The notes under the pieces are model-generated. The model was not told the DNA's origin and made no database searches. It saw nothing but the letters and a program-made list of their open reading frames with translations. From JAJDNH01 sp964552395 (GTDB lineage Bacteria > Acidobacteriota > Thermoanaerobaculia > Thermoanaerobaculales > Sulfomarinibacteraceae), in contig CAZKGM010000078.1 in assembly GCA_964552395.1 (NCBI GenBank), forward strand, positions 1 to 6,311: a DNA stretch of 6,311 nt, read 5' to 3'. Positions 1-6,220 of the stretch are shown in pieces. A program made the translations under genes and the position numbers. How positions within the stretch are numbered: the first letter of the stretch is position 1; each line of letters opens with the position of its first letter.

Positions 1-14
1 GGGGGCGCCCGTAC

Positions 15-68
15 GGGTGGGCGGAGGAGTGGAGCAGCCGACACGACGGCGTCGGCCCCCGCCCACCC
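15..68. repeat. Nested inverted repeats in the downstream intergenic DNA
   Basis: GGGTGGGCGG (15-24) pairs perfectly with CCGCCCACCC (59-68), a 10-base-pair outer stem. Inside it GCCGAC (37-42) pairs with GTCGGC (51-56). A separate palindrome CCCGTACGGG occupies 8-17. The outer stem shares its base at position 68 with the adjacent hairpin at 68-88, so the two structures are alternatives or stack end to end. Possible roles are a bidirectional terminator or a dispersed intergenic palindromic element. Composition alone makes some of this likely by chance. Confidence 0.45.
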
Positions 69-88
69 AGCGGGCGAGACGCCCGCTG
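68..88 (-). terminator. GC-rich hairpin downstream of the A2M gene
   Basis: CAGCGGGCG (68-76) and CGCCCGCTG (80-88) form a perfect 9-base-pair stem with a three-base loop, beginning about 40 bases past the stop codon at 128-130. There is no T-run on either strand, so it is not a classical intrinsic terminator. In high-GC genomes such U-tract-less hairpins often mark transcript ends or protect 3' ends from exonucleases. Confidence 0.4.
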
Positions 89-127
89 CTACAACAGAGA
101 GGAGACGCTACCTCCGGCTCGAGGGCC

Positions 128-3100
128 TCATGGTGCGACCTTCAGTAGGGCGCCGGACGAGTAGGCGGTGAACTCGGGGGCGTACATGGACTGGAGGGTG
201 GCGGGGCCGACGCGGAAGGTGCCGGCGGTGGCGGCGCGCAGGCGGTAGCTGAAAGTGTACTGGCCGGCGGGAAGCTGCTCGAAGAAGAAGTTCTCGCCCG
301 AGTCGCGGACCTCCTCGTAGACGGCGATCCCCAGGTTCCAGCTGTAGCCGGAGGTGAGCCGTGTGGGCTCGAAGCCTGCGCCGCGCGGGTCGCGCAGGTG
401 GACGTACTCGGCGGCGTGGCGGGCGGTGATGGCGAGCTGCACCTCGACCTCGTCGCCGGGGGCCAGGCGGGTGTGATCGGAGATCGGCTCCAGGGTCCAC
501 TCGTTGCCCTTGGCGACCCGCTTGAAGAAGCGGCGCTCGACGGCGAACAGGTCTCCGGAGGCGGCCTCGGGCAGGGCTTCGGTCGAGAAGTGCCAGGTCG
601 CGGAGGCGAACGCGAACCCCTTGCCTTTCTTGGAAGCCTCGATCGTGGACATGGCGGCGGGGACGATCTTGTCCCCGGGGATCACGAGCTGGTTCTTCGC
701 GCCGGTGTAGCTGTCGGGGGCGAACGCGAAGGTCGCGGTGCGCGGGCCGGCGTCGACGGTGATGGTCTCGGATCCGCCGAGGGCGTGCTCGTGCTCGAGG
801 TAGTGGACGACGGCGTAGATGACCTCGGCGGTGGCGCGGGTCGACTTCCAGTGGTTGAGCTTCTTGTTCAGGTAGAGCCACTGGACGATGCCGTGGCGGC
901 GCTGGTCGGCCGGGTCGAGCTCGGTGAGGGCGCGCAGCGTGGTCGCCTCGGACTCGATGGTGTCGTTGTACCAGAGCCAGGCGCGGTCCTCGGGCGCCCA
1001 GAAGGTACCGCCGTCGCGGGTCGTCGTCGCCGAGTCCATGACGCTGTCGAAGACCAGCTTGGCGTCGGCGGCGCGGCCCGCCCGTTTCAGCGTCAGCGCC
1101 AGGTACGCCTTGGTGCGCGGGGAGTGCTGGCGCCAGTGGCGGAACGAGAAGTCGAGCATCGTCTGCCGCTCCTCGGCGGTGAAGACGCCGCCGCTCCACG
1201 AGTCGTCGGGGTAGCTGGAGAGGACGTAGTTGAGGAAGGTGATGGTCTCCCAGCAGCAGTCCTCCGACATCATCAGCCGCACCATCTCGTCGATGTAGTG
1301 GCGGTGGAGGTAGCTCCACGCCCTGACCACCATCGGCTTGGGTACCTCGCCGCCCATCTCGAGGGCGTGGGAGAGCCCGGACAGGATGTACAGCGTCATG
1401 AACGGGGAGGGCGGGCCACCCGGCCACCAGGGGAACCCTCCGAGAGAGGTTTGCGCCTTGCCGAGCTGCGCCAGGCTGGTCGAACGGACGGCCTCCGCGA
1501 CCGCCGGGTCGAGCACCTTGATCAGGGGGTGGCCGCCCGAGCCGCCGCCGGCGGCCTCGACCAGCCACGGGGTCTCCTCGAGGAGCATCTTCCGGTTGGG
1601 GTCGGGCCGATCCCACTGCTCGAGGCGGGTATCTCGCGCGGCCAGCTTCTTGGCCATCGCGGCAACCGCGGGGTAGCGGTCGAAGACGCTGGTGACGATG
1701 GTCGTCGACACGAAGCGGTTGAGGGTCTGCTCGGTGCACTGGTACGGGTAGTCCACCAGGTAGGGGAGGGCGTTGAGGAGGCCGTAGAAGAGCTGGCCGT
1801 CGACGGTCACCACCAGCTGCTCGTCGATCCGTGACGGGTCGTCGGTGCGAGCGAGGTCCGGGAAGGTCATGGTGCGGCGGTCGTCATCACGGAGAGTGAC
1901 GAAGCGAGACTGGGCGAGGTGGTAGCGCCCGGGCAGGATCGGCAACGGGCGCAGCTCGCCGTCGGAGAGGTCGCCGGCGCGAGCAACAGCCTTGAACGCC
2001 ACCATGCCGACCCGCGCGGGGACGCGCACCGGGAAGGTCAGGGTCGTGCCGCCGCCGGGCTCGACGGTGAACGGACGGCCGGCGGCGAGTGAGGGGGTGA
2101 GGCCGAGCTCGGCGAGCAGGCTCTCGTTGGTGTCGGGGTCGAAGATCTCGAGGTCGAGGGTGCCGCTGAGCGTGCTCGTGCCGGCGTTGTTGACAGCGAC
2201 CCGCAGCTCGGCGGCGTCCCCCTCGCGCAGGAACCGCGGCAGGTACGGGCGTACCATCAGGTCCTTGACGCTCCTGGTCGTGCGGTGGACGGAGCCGGCG
2301 CGCAGGTCGCGGGTGATCGCGTGCGCCCACACGTTCCACTCGGTGACCGAGTCGGGGACGGTGAAGGTGATGGTGGCCGTGCCGTCGGGCCCGGCAGTCA
2401 GGTGGGGCGCCCAGAAGGCGGTCTCGGCGAAGTTGGAGCGCAGCTCCACCGGGGCCGCAGCTTCGCCGCCTGCTCCACCGACGTGTTGCACGGCCCAGGT
2501 CTTCGCCTTGTCCTCTTCCTGGCGTGCAGGGGCCGGCGCCGAGGCCGGCATGACGGCATCGGCCACCATGGCCTCCTCGACCATCCCCGCCTTCGCCGCC
2601 CGGAGGTAGACGCCGCGTCGCCCGAGGCCGCCGATCCCGTAGCCCGAGATCCCCTCGAGGGAGGCGGTGGCCAGGCGCGGGGAGGAAGGGACCGGGGCGA
2701 AGCCGCTGTCGGTGGAGAACGCGATCTGCGCCTCGCCGAGACCGGGCTGGGCGCGCCCGGCGGCGGTGCGGTCGGGGTAGATGCCGAGTGGGTTCGGCGG
2801 CGTGTGCGGGACGAACAGGTCGAGGCTGGCGTCGTACATGTACGCCAGCAGCTCGGCGGCGCCCTCGGCCAGCGCCCGGCCGTCGGCGCCCTTCACCGTC
2901 ACCGCGAACGTCTCGTGCGTCCCGGGCCGCAGTGTGTCGCGGAAGGTGGAGAAGCTCACGGCCAGCTTGCGGTCGTCCCACGGCACGAAGACGCGGCTCG
3001 TCAGCTGCAGCATCTGGTGGTCGGCGAGCGCGGTCAGGGTCACGCCGAAGCCGCCGCGGTCGTTCTCGCCGATCGGGATCTCGATGAGCTCGACGTCGCG

Positions 3101-6100
3101 GCCGCCGTGGAGCACCCGGCGCTCGGTCCGCCGGCCGTCGCGGTAGAGCTCGAGCACCATCTCCTGGCCGGGGATGGCGGAGCGGGCGAGGAGGCGGGCG
3201 GTGCCGCCCACCGGAACCGACGAGCGCTCGACCTCGAGCAGCAGCGGCAGCCGTACGGGCGCACGCCGTACGCCCGAGACGATCAGGTCGCGCGTGGTGG
3301 TGAGCTCGGCGCCGTATGCGTCGCGAGTGGTGTAGACGAGGCGGTAGGCCCCGGGTGGCGGGGCGGTCAGAGCGACGGTCGCGCTGCCGGCCTGGTCGTG
3401 GGTCAGGGTGCCGGAGGCGACCTCGCGCCCGGGCTGCCAGCGGGCCAGGGAGCGCTGCGGCTGGTAGTCGGGCCGCCAGCGCGGGCGCAGGGCGTCGCCC
3501 GCTGTCCGGTACGCCTCCCAGCCGCCCGCGCGCGGGCCCGGGCCCGGCTCGTCGGCGGGCAGGACCGGCGCCTCTGGCTGGGTCAGCTCGACGAGCTTCC
3601 ACGAGCCGTCGCCGGGGGCCGGCGTGCCGTCGAGGTCGGTGCGGGTGATCGAGAGCTTGACCGGGCGTCCCGCGTGAAGGAACCCGGCGTCCTCCGAGAT
3701 CCTGGCCTCCACAGAGACGAACCCGAGGCGGATCGTCCGCTCCGCCGAGCGGGTCTCGCCGCCTTCGTCGGTGACGTCGGCGGCAAGCCGGAACCGGTAG
3801 GTCACGCCGCTTCCGGCCTCGCGCTCGTCCGCCGCCGGGGTGAACTCGACGGTGAAGTTGCCGTCGGCGCCAACCTCGGCGCGGCCCCCGGCGACGATGC
3901 GCGGGGCGGTGCTGGGGACCGGGTACCACCATCCCCACCACCGGGGGTAGACCGGGACCCGCTCCACCCGCCAGGTCACCGTGCCGGTGCTCACCGGCAG
4001 GCCGAAGTAGTAGCCGGCGTGGCCGGTCAGCGCGGCGCGCCGGTTGAGGCGGAGCGGCTGCTTCGGGGCGGCGATCTCGACCTCGAAGGTGGGGCGCTTG
4101 TACTCCTCCACGTGGACGGCCGCGCTGCCACCGAGGGAGCTGCCTACGGACCAGGCGCCGAGCAGCCGGCCGGCGGGCACGACGAAGGCGCCGTCCGCCG
4201 AGCCGAACGAGTTGGTGGTGACGGTGGTTGTGGCCACCGGCCGATGGTTGGCGTCGCGCAGGGTCATGGTCACCGCGGCCGAGGCCAGGGTGCGGAACCG
4301 CAGGTCCTCGCCGCCGCCGCGGTACGCCACCACCTTCCAGCGTATGGTCTGGCCGGGGCGGTAGATGCTGCGGTCGGTGAAGACCAGTGATGACTGACGC
4401 TCGCTGCGCCGGTGGGGGTAGCCGTGAGACGGCGAGGTATGGAGCGCCTGCTGTCCGTCCTTGGCCGCGACCACGAACGAGTACCGCCCCGGCTTCGGGA
4501 AGACGACGCGGCCGTCGGCAATGCTGCGCAGCTCGGCGACGCGCGTGTGTCCCTCTCGCCAGTCCGAGCGGTAGAGCGCCACCTCGGCGCCTTGAACCGG
4601 CCCGCCGGTGGCGCCGTCGCGCACCGTCACCTCGAGGCTGTCTTCGACGGCGCGCGTGACGAGAACCAGGTCGCTGAGAAGGAAGTTGACCGCCCGGCGC
4701 CGGTTCTGTCCGACCGCGAAGTCCTGGCGCGCCGACGCGATGACGACATACAGGCCGGGCTTCACCATGGGCGGTGTGACGTACGCGCTGTGGCTGCGGT
4801 AGTCCGGGGTGGCGGGCAGGTCCGCCCGCCACTGGACGACCGGATGCTCGTGGTCCAGAAGCTCGGCGACCTCGCGGTGGCCGGGAAGCAGGTTGTAGTC
4901 CTGGGCCTCGGCAATCCGGCGCTCCAGATCGAAGGTGTAGGCGCGGAACCAGATCGTGGCCAGGTTCCTGTGCATGACCCGAATCGAGCGGCGGTGGGGG
5001 CCGTCGGTGGCCATGGCCTCCAGGCGGTAGTCCGGCGCCTCGATGGCGCCGACGATGGCGCGGCAGCGCTGGCCGCCGATCGACTCGGGATGGGCCCGCT
5101 GTCCGCTCTGGGCGATCTTCCGGGCCCGGATCAGGGCGTCCGGGCTGTCCTCCTCGCGGACGAACTCGGCCAGCTCGGCCCGTCCCATGGACCACCAGGG
5201 CAGCGACGCATCGAAGCGCTCCACGGTCCTCGCGAGGTGGTCGCGGAGGGCCTTCCGGTCCTCGGCGTCGGTGAAGATCCGGTGAAGAACCCGCAGGCGC
5301 TCCAGGCGGACCTCCAGTGCGGCTTCCGGTTCGCCGCGCTGCGTGTGCCACGTCTCGAGGTCGTCCAGGATGGCGCCTATCTTGATCAGTGGATGGATGG
5401 TCGCCGAGTCGAGGTCCACGGCGCGGGAGGCCGCAGGGTCGCCGGCGATCAGAGACTTCAGGTCGAGCAGGTAGAGATCGTCCTGCTGCCCGGGCCGCCA
5501 CAGCCGGGTGTTGGCGAGCAGGCCGGTCCACATGTACGTGACCGCGTCGCGCAGGGTGCCGCGAATGCGCTCAGGGTACGTCGACGGCCTGATGTAGCGC
5601 TCGAGGGTCTTGACGGGCCGATCGCCGAGGCGCGCCCGGTCATTCCAGACCTCATGGAAGGCGCGGTTCGCCTCGGCCGAGATCTGGGCCCCGGTCCACG
5701 CCTCGAGGTCGACCGTCTCTGTGCCGACGACCTTCTGTCGCTGGCCGATCTCCCATGAGTAGACGTTCAGGTAGGTCACCAGGGAGTTCGCGTAGTAGAG
5801 GTCGAGGACAGCGTGCTGGATGGGGTCGTCCGGCCACGGCGTCTGTCTGAGAAAGCGCACGGCGGTCTCGTAGCCGTGCAGGGCCGTGCGCAGCTTGACC
5901 TGCTCGACGATGGCGCGCGTCAGCTCGGCGTCGTCGCCGGCGGCGGCCGCGTCCTCGCGGATTGCATCGACCAGCGCCAGCGCGGCCTTGAGCTTCTGCT
6001 CGGAGACAAGACGGTGGACCTCCTCCCAGGTGTGCGGCGACCCGGTCACCGCCACCGGCGTGGGCGTGGGCGCCACGGCGGCGGCTCGCGTGGCCGGGGC

Positions 6101-6181
6101 GCCCGAGGTCGGCGGGCCCCACAGGGCGGCGAGGGTGAGAGGAAGAATGACGGCGAGCGGCGCGAGCTGGGTTTTCCTCAT
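128..6181 (-). CDS. Large alpha-2-macroglobulin family protein with intact thioester (secreted or periplasmic protease trap)
   Basis: Complete 2017-residue frame. The ATG at 6179-6181 is the earliest usable start, because an in-frame TAG lies only three codons upstream (6191-6193) and a signal peptide follows the ATG directly. Domain order seen: signal peptide (about 1-30); Ala/Pro/Thr linker; helical region (about 50-395); MG1-like and a regulatory Ig-like domain (about 400-595, TGGPVQGAEV); MG2 with FTDRSIYRPGQ (601-611); MG3 opening at EEYKRPTFEV (692-701); further MG domains; bait-region-domain signatures VPWDDRKL (from 1066) and MYDASLD (1115-1121); low-complexity putative bait (about 1169-1245); A2M core with NFAETAFW (1250-1257); thioester CTEQ (1482-1485); GGFPWW (1581-1586); WKSTRATAE (from 1778); C-terminal MYAPEF (1999-2004). 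In this family, proteolysis of the bait exposes the thioester, which covalently traps the protease. There is no lipobox cysteine, so unlike E. coli YfhM it is not predicted to be a lipoprotein. At about 2000 residues it is longer than YfhM-type proteins (about 1650) and fits the larger helical-extension class. No frameshift or missing block is apparent. Family assignment is very secure; the biological target is inferred. Confidence 0.97.
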   Translation of the reverse strand: MRKTQLAPLAVILPLTLAALWGPPTSGAPATRAAAVAPTPTPVAVTGSPHTWEEVHRLVSEQKLKAALALVDAIREDAAAAGDDAELTRAIVEQVKLRTALHGYETAVRFLRQTPWPDDPIQHAVLDLYYANSLVTYLNVYSWEIGQRQKVVGTETVDLEAWTGAQISAEANRAFHEVWNDRARLGDRPVKTLERYIRPSTYPERIRGTLRDAVTYMWTGLLANTRLWRPGQQDDLYLLDLKSLIAGDPAASRAVDLDSATIHPLIKIGAILDDLETWHTQRGEPEAALEVRLERLRVLHRIFTDAEDRKALRDHLARTVERFDASLPWWSMGRAELAEFVREEDSPDALIRARKIAQSGQRAHPESIGGQRCRAIVGAIEAPDYRLEAMATDGPHRRSIRVMHRNLATIWFRAYTFDLERRIAEAQDYNLLPGHREVAELLDHEHPVVQWRADLPATPDYRSHSAYVTPPMVKPGLYVVIASARQDFAVGQNRRRAVNFLLSDLVLVTRAVEDSLEVTVRDGATGGPVQGAEVALYRSDWREGHTRVAELRSIADGRVVFPKPGRYSFVVAAKDGQQALHTSPSHGYPHRRSERQSSLVFTDRSIYRPGQTIRWKVVAYRGGGEDLRFRTLASAAVTMTLRDANHRPVATTTVTTNSFGSADGAFVVPAGRLLGAWSVGSSLGGSAAVHVEEYKRPTFEVEIAAPKQPLRLNRRAALTGHAGYYFGLPVSTGTVTWRVERVPVYPRWWGWWYPVPSTAPRIVAGGRAEVGADGNFTVEFTPAADEREAGSGVTYRFRLAADVTDEGGETRSAERTIRLGFVSVEARISEDAGFLHAGRPVKLSITRTDLDGTPAPGDGSWKLVELTQPEAPVLPADEPGPGPRAGGWEAYRTAGDALRPRWRPDYQPQRSLARWQPGREVASGTLTHDQAGSATVALTAPPPGAYRLVYTTRDAYGAELTTTRDLIVSGVRRAPVRLPLLLEVERSSVPVGGTARLLARSAIPGQEMVLELYRDGRRTERRVLHGGRDVELIEIPIGENDRGGFGVTLTALADHQMLQLTSRVFVPWDDRKLAVSFSTFRDTLRPGTHETFAVTVKGADGRALAEGAAELLAYMYDASLDLFVPHTPPNPLGIYPDRTAAGRAQPGLGEAQIAFSTDSGFAPVPSSPRLATASLEGISGYGIGGLGRRGVYLRAAKAGMVEEAMVADAVMPASAPAPARQEEDKAKTWAVQHVGGAGGEAAAPVELRSNFAETAFWAPHLTAGPDGTATITFTVPDSVTEWNVWAHAITRDLRAGSVHRTTRSVKDLMVRPYLPRFLREGDAAELRVAVNNAGTSTLSGTLDLEIFDPDTNESLLAELGLTPSLAAGRPFTVEPGGGTTLTFPVRVPARVGMVAFKAVARAGDLSDGELRPLPILPGRYHLAQSRFVTLRDDDRRTMTFPDLARTDDPSRIDEQLVVTVDGQLFYGLLNALPYLVDYPYQCTEQTLNRFVSTTIVTSVFDRYPAVAAMAKKLAARDTRLEQWDRPDPNRKMLLEETPWLVEAAGGGSGGHPLIKVLDPAVAEAVRSTSLAQLGKAQTSLGGFPWWPGGPPSPFMTLYILSGLSHALEMGGEVPKPMVVRAWSYLHRHYIDEMVRLMMSEDCCWETITFLNYVLSSYPDDSWSGGVFTAEERQTMLDFSFRHWRQHSPRTKAYLALTLKRAGRAADAKLVFDSVMDSATTTRDGGTFWAPEDRAWLWYNDTIESEATTLRALTELDPADQRRHGIVQWLYLNKKLNHWKSTRATAEVIYAVVHYLEHEHALGGSETITVDAGPRTATFAFAPDSYTGAKNQLVIPGDKIVPAAMSTIEASKKGKGFAFASATWHFSTEALPEAASGDLFAVERRFFKRVAKGNEWTLEPISDHTRLAPGDEVEVQLAITARHAAEYVHLRDPRGAGFEPTRLTSGYSWNLGIAVYEEVRDSGENFFFEQLPAGQYTFSYRLRAATAGTFRVGPATLQSMYAPEFTAYSSGALLKVAP
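131..469 (-). other. C-terminal receptor-binding-like MG domain (about residues 1905-2017)
   Basis: The last 110 or so residues show beta-strand alternation and the family end pattern: LAPGDEVEVQLAI, YVHLRDPRGAGFEP, SGYSWN, GENFFFEQLPAGQYTFSYRLRA, GTFRVGPATLQSMYAPEF (ending at Phe2004). In animal A2M the equivalent domain binds the clearance receptor. In bacteria no receptor is known and the domain probably packs against the TED and stabilises the native state. The sequence ends naturally at Pro2017 followed by a stop at 128-130, so the C-terminus is complete. Confidence 0.85.
767..1789 (-). other. Thioester domain (TED, about residues 1465-1805)
   Basis: A helical alpha/alpha-toroid type domain opens with LPYLVDYPYQCTEQTLNRF. 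Within it the intact C-T-E-Q (Cys1482, Thr1483, Glu1484, Gln1485) can form the internal Cys-Gln thioester. Downstream family landmarks are LLEETPW, GGFPWWPGG (from Gly1581), TLYILSGLSHAL and WKSTRATAEVIYAV (from Trp1778). A vicinal cysteine pair, Cys1642-Cys1643, sits in SEDCCWET. A Gly-rich loop (AAGGGSGGHP) interrupts the helices between the LLEETPW and GGFPWW motifs. After bait cleavage the thioester is expected to react with a nucleophile on the bound protease. Boundaries are estimated from motifs. Confidence 0.9.
1727..1738 (-). other. Thioester motif CTEQ (Cys1482-Gln1485)
   Basis: Codons TGC ACC GAG CAG on the minus strand encode Cys-Thr-Glu-Gln in the context YPYQCTEQTL. Cys and Gln at positions 1 and 4 of C-x-E-Q form the beta-cysteinyl gamma-glutamyl thioester in A2M and complement proteins. 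Their presence indicates a reactive covalent trap rather than a thioester-less paralogue (such as YfaS-type proteins that have lost the Cys). Confidence 0.95.
2162..2443 (-). other. A2M core domain (about residues 1247-1340)
   Basis: This segment carries the conserved A2M signature: ELRSNFAETAFWAPHL (1246-1261), then PDGTATITFTVPDSVTEWNV and AHAITRDL, ending near the MG strand that contains RPYLPRFLREGDAAELRV. The pattern F-x-E-T-x-x-W/F, then P-D-S-x-T-x-W, is shared by complement, animal A2M and bacterial homologues. In known structures this domain is contiguous with the bait region and supports the thioester domain. All key aromatic and acidic positions I know for the signature are present. 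Confidence 0.9.
2444..2677 (-). other. Putative protease bait region (about residues 1169-1246)
   Basis: Between the MYDASLD motif (1115-1121) and the A2M core (from about 1247) lies a stretch without regular secondary-structure pattern. A Gly-rich turn (GYGIGGLG, 1180-1187) is followed by the basic pair Arg1188-Arg1189. Then comes an Ala/Met/Glu segment (1195-1211), an Ala-Pro run (1212-1219), a charged patch (RQEEDKAK, 1220-1227) and a Gly/Ala-rich tail (1235-1243). In A2M proteins the bait loop, which is variable, flexible and rich in sites for many proteases, occupies this place. Visible candidate cleavage positions include Arg1188, Arg1189, Arg1194, Lys1197, Arg1220, Lys1225 and Lys1227. 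Location is inferred from domain order and composition. Cleavage itself cannot be read from sequence. Confidence 0.6.
4103..4396 (-). other. MG2 domain of the A2M protein (about residues 596-693)
   Basis: The segment begins with the family signature FTDRSIYRPGQT (Phe601 to Thr612), in which the D-R-x-x-Y-R-P-G-Q core is the hallmark of the macroglobulin MG2 domain in bacterial and animal members. Alternating beta-strand patterns follow (TIRWKVVAYR, AAVTMTLRDA). It ends just before the EEYKRPTFEV motif that opens the next MG domain. It is one of a series of Ig-like beta sandwiches that form the structural ring around the thioester domain. Boundaries are set by motif, not by structure. Confidence 0.85.
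4997..6034 (-). other. Helical N-terminal region of the A2M protein (about residues 50-395)
   Basis: This stretch reads as consecutive amphipathic helices rich in Leu, Ala, Glu, Arg and Trp, without the alternating beta pattern of the MG domains. It opens with a TPR-like segment (HTWEEVHRLVSEQKLKAAL, from residue 50) in which an alpha-alpha hairpin with small/aromatic spacing can be imagined. It continues through a Tyr-rich block (DLYYANSLVTYLNVYSWEIG). A similar helical extension is, from memory, typical of the roughly 2000-residue A2M class best known in Bacteroidota, and its function is not established. It contains one of the protein's four cysteines (Cys373). It could be a protein-interaction or packing module, or a shield over the thioester. 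Boundaries are approximate. Confidence 0.6.
6092..6181 (-). other. Sec signal peptide of the A2M protein
   Basis: Residues 1-30 show a short basic n-region (Arg2, Lys3), a hydrophobic core from about Leu6 to Trp21 with no charged residue, and a small-residue c-region. Plausible cleavage sites are after Ala30 (Ala28-Pro-Ala30) or after Ala28. The second leaves Pro at +1, which is unfavourable. No cysteine occurs in this stretch (the first Cys in the protein is Cys373), so lipid anchoring is excluded. The mature N-terminus is an Ala/Pro/Thr-rich linker (about 31-49) before the folded part. The exported product should be soluble in the periplasm or secreted. Confidence 0.85.
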
Positions 6182-6220
6182 AACACCAGTCTAGACCGCG
6201 GCCGGCCGAGAAAGTTCCAA
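6182..6220 (-). promoter_or_regulatory. Putative promoter with -10-like TAGACT six bases before the ATG (possible leaderless mRNA)
   Basis: On the minus strand TAGACT (6188-6193) matches the TAnnnT -10 pattern and is separated from the start codon by only GGTGTT (6182-6187). That spacing is typical of leaderless transcripts in Deinococcota, Actinomycetota and other high-GC lineages. No AGGAGG-like ribosome binding site precedes the ATG. A TTGGAA (6215-6220) resembles a -35 box but is 21 bases away, which is too far for a standard promoter. A perfect palindrome CGGCCGGCCG (6199-6208) lies between them and might be an operator or just high-GC background. No transcription start is visible from sequence alone. 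Confidence 0.35.

Noticed and set aside
1..45. Start of a downstream minus-strand gene from a GTG near position 43
   Set aside because: No ribosome binding site precedes the GTG, the peptide is Pro/Arg/Ala-rich without character, and it lies inside the inverted-repeat region and is cut by the window edge.
1..169. 3' end of a convergent plus-strand gene entering from the left edge
   Set aside because: All three plus frames are open through the first 145 or so bases, but that is expected at this GC content. None shows a recognisable C-terminus, and each would have to overlap the A2M stop.
108..1739. Minus-strand 543-codon frame overlapping the 3' part of the A2M gene and running past its stop
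   Set aside because: It is Arg/Pro/Leu-rich without any recognised fold. The A2M frame covers the same DNA with strong family motifs up to residue 2004.
2285..4390. Plus-strand antisense frame of 701 codons, and similar ones at 398-1834 and 4412-5758
   Set aside because: Their compositions (Gly/Val/Asp/Glu/Arg repeats) mirror the antisense of a GC-rich coding frame, with no recognisable motifs, signal or ribosome binding site. The sense frame explains the whole region.
1887..5531. Minus-strand open frame of 1214 codons in another frame within the A2M gene
   Set aside because: The translation is dominated by Arg, Pro, Gly and Ala, with no domain pattern. It is a shadow of the real frame in GC-rich DNA, where stop codons are rare.
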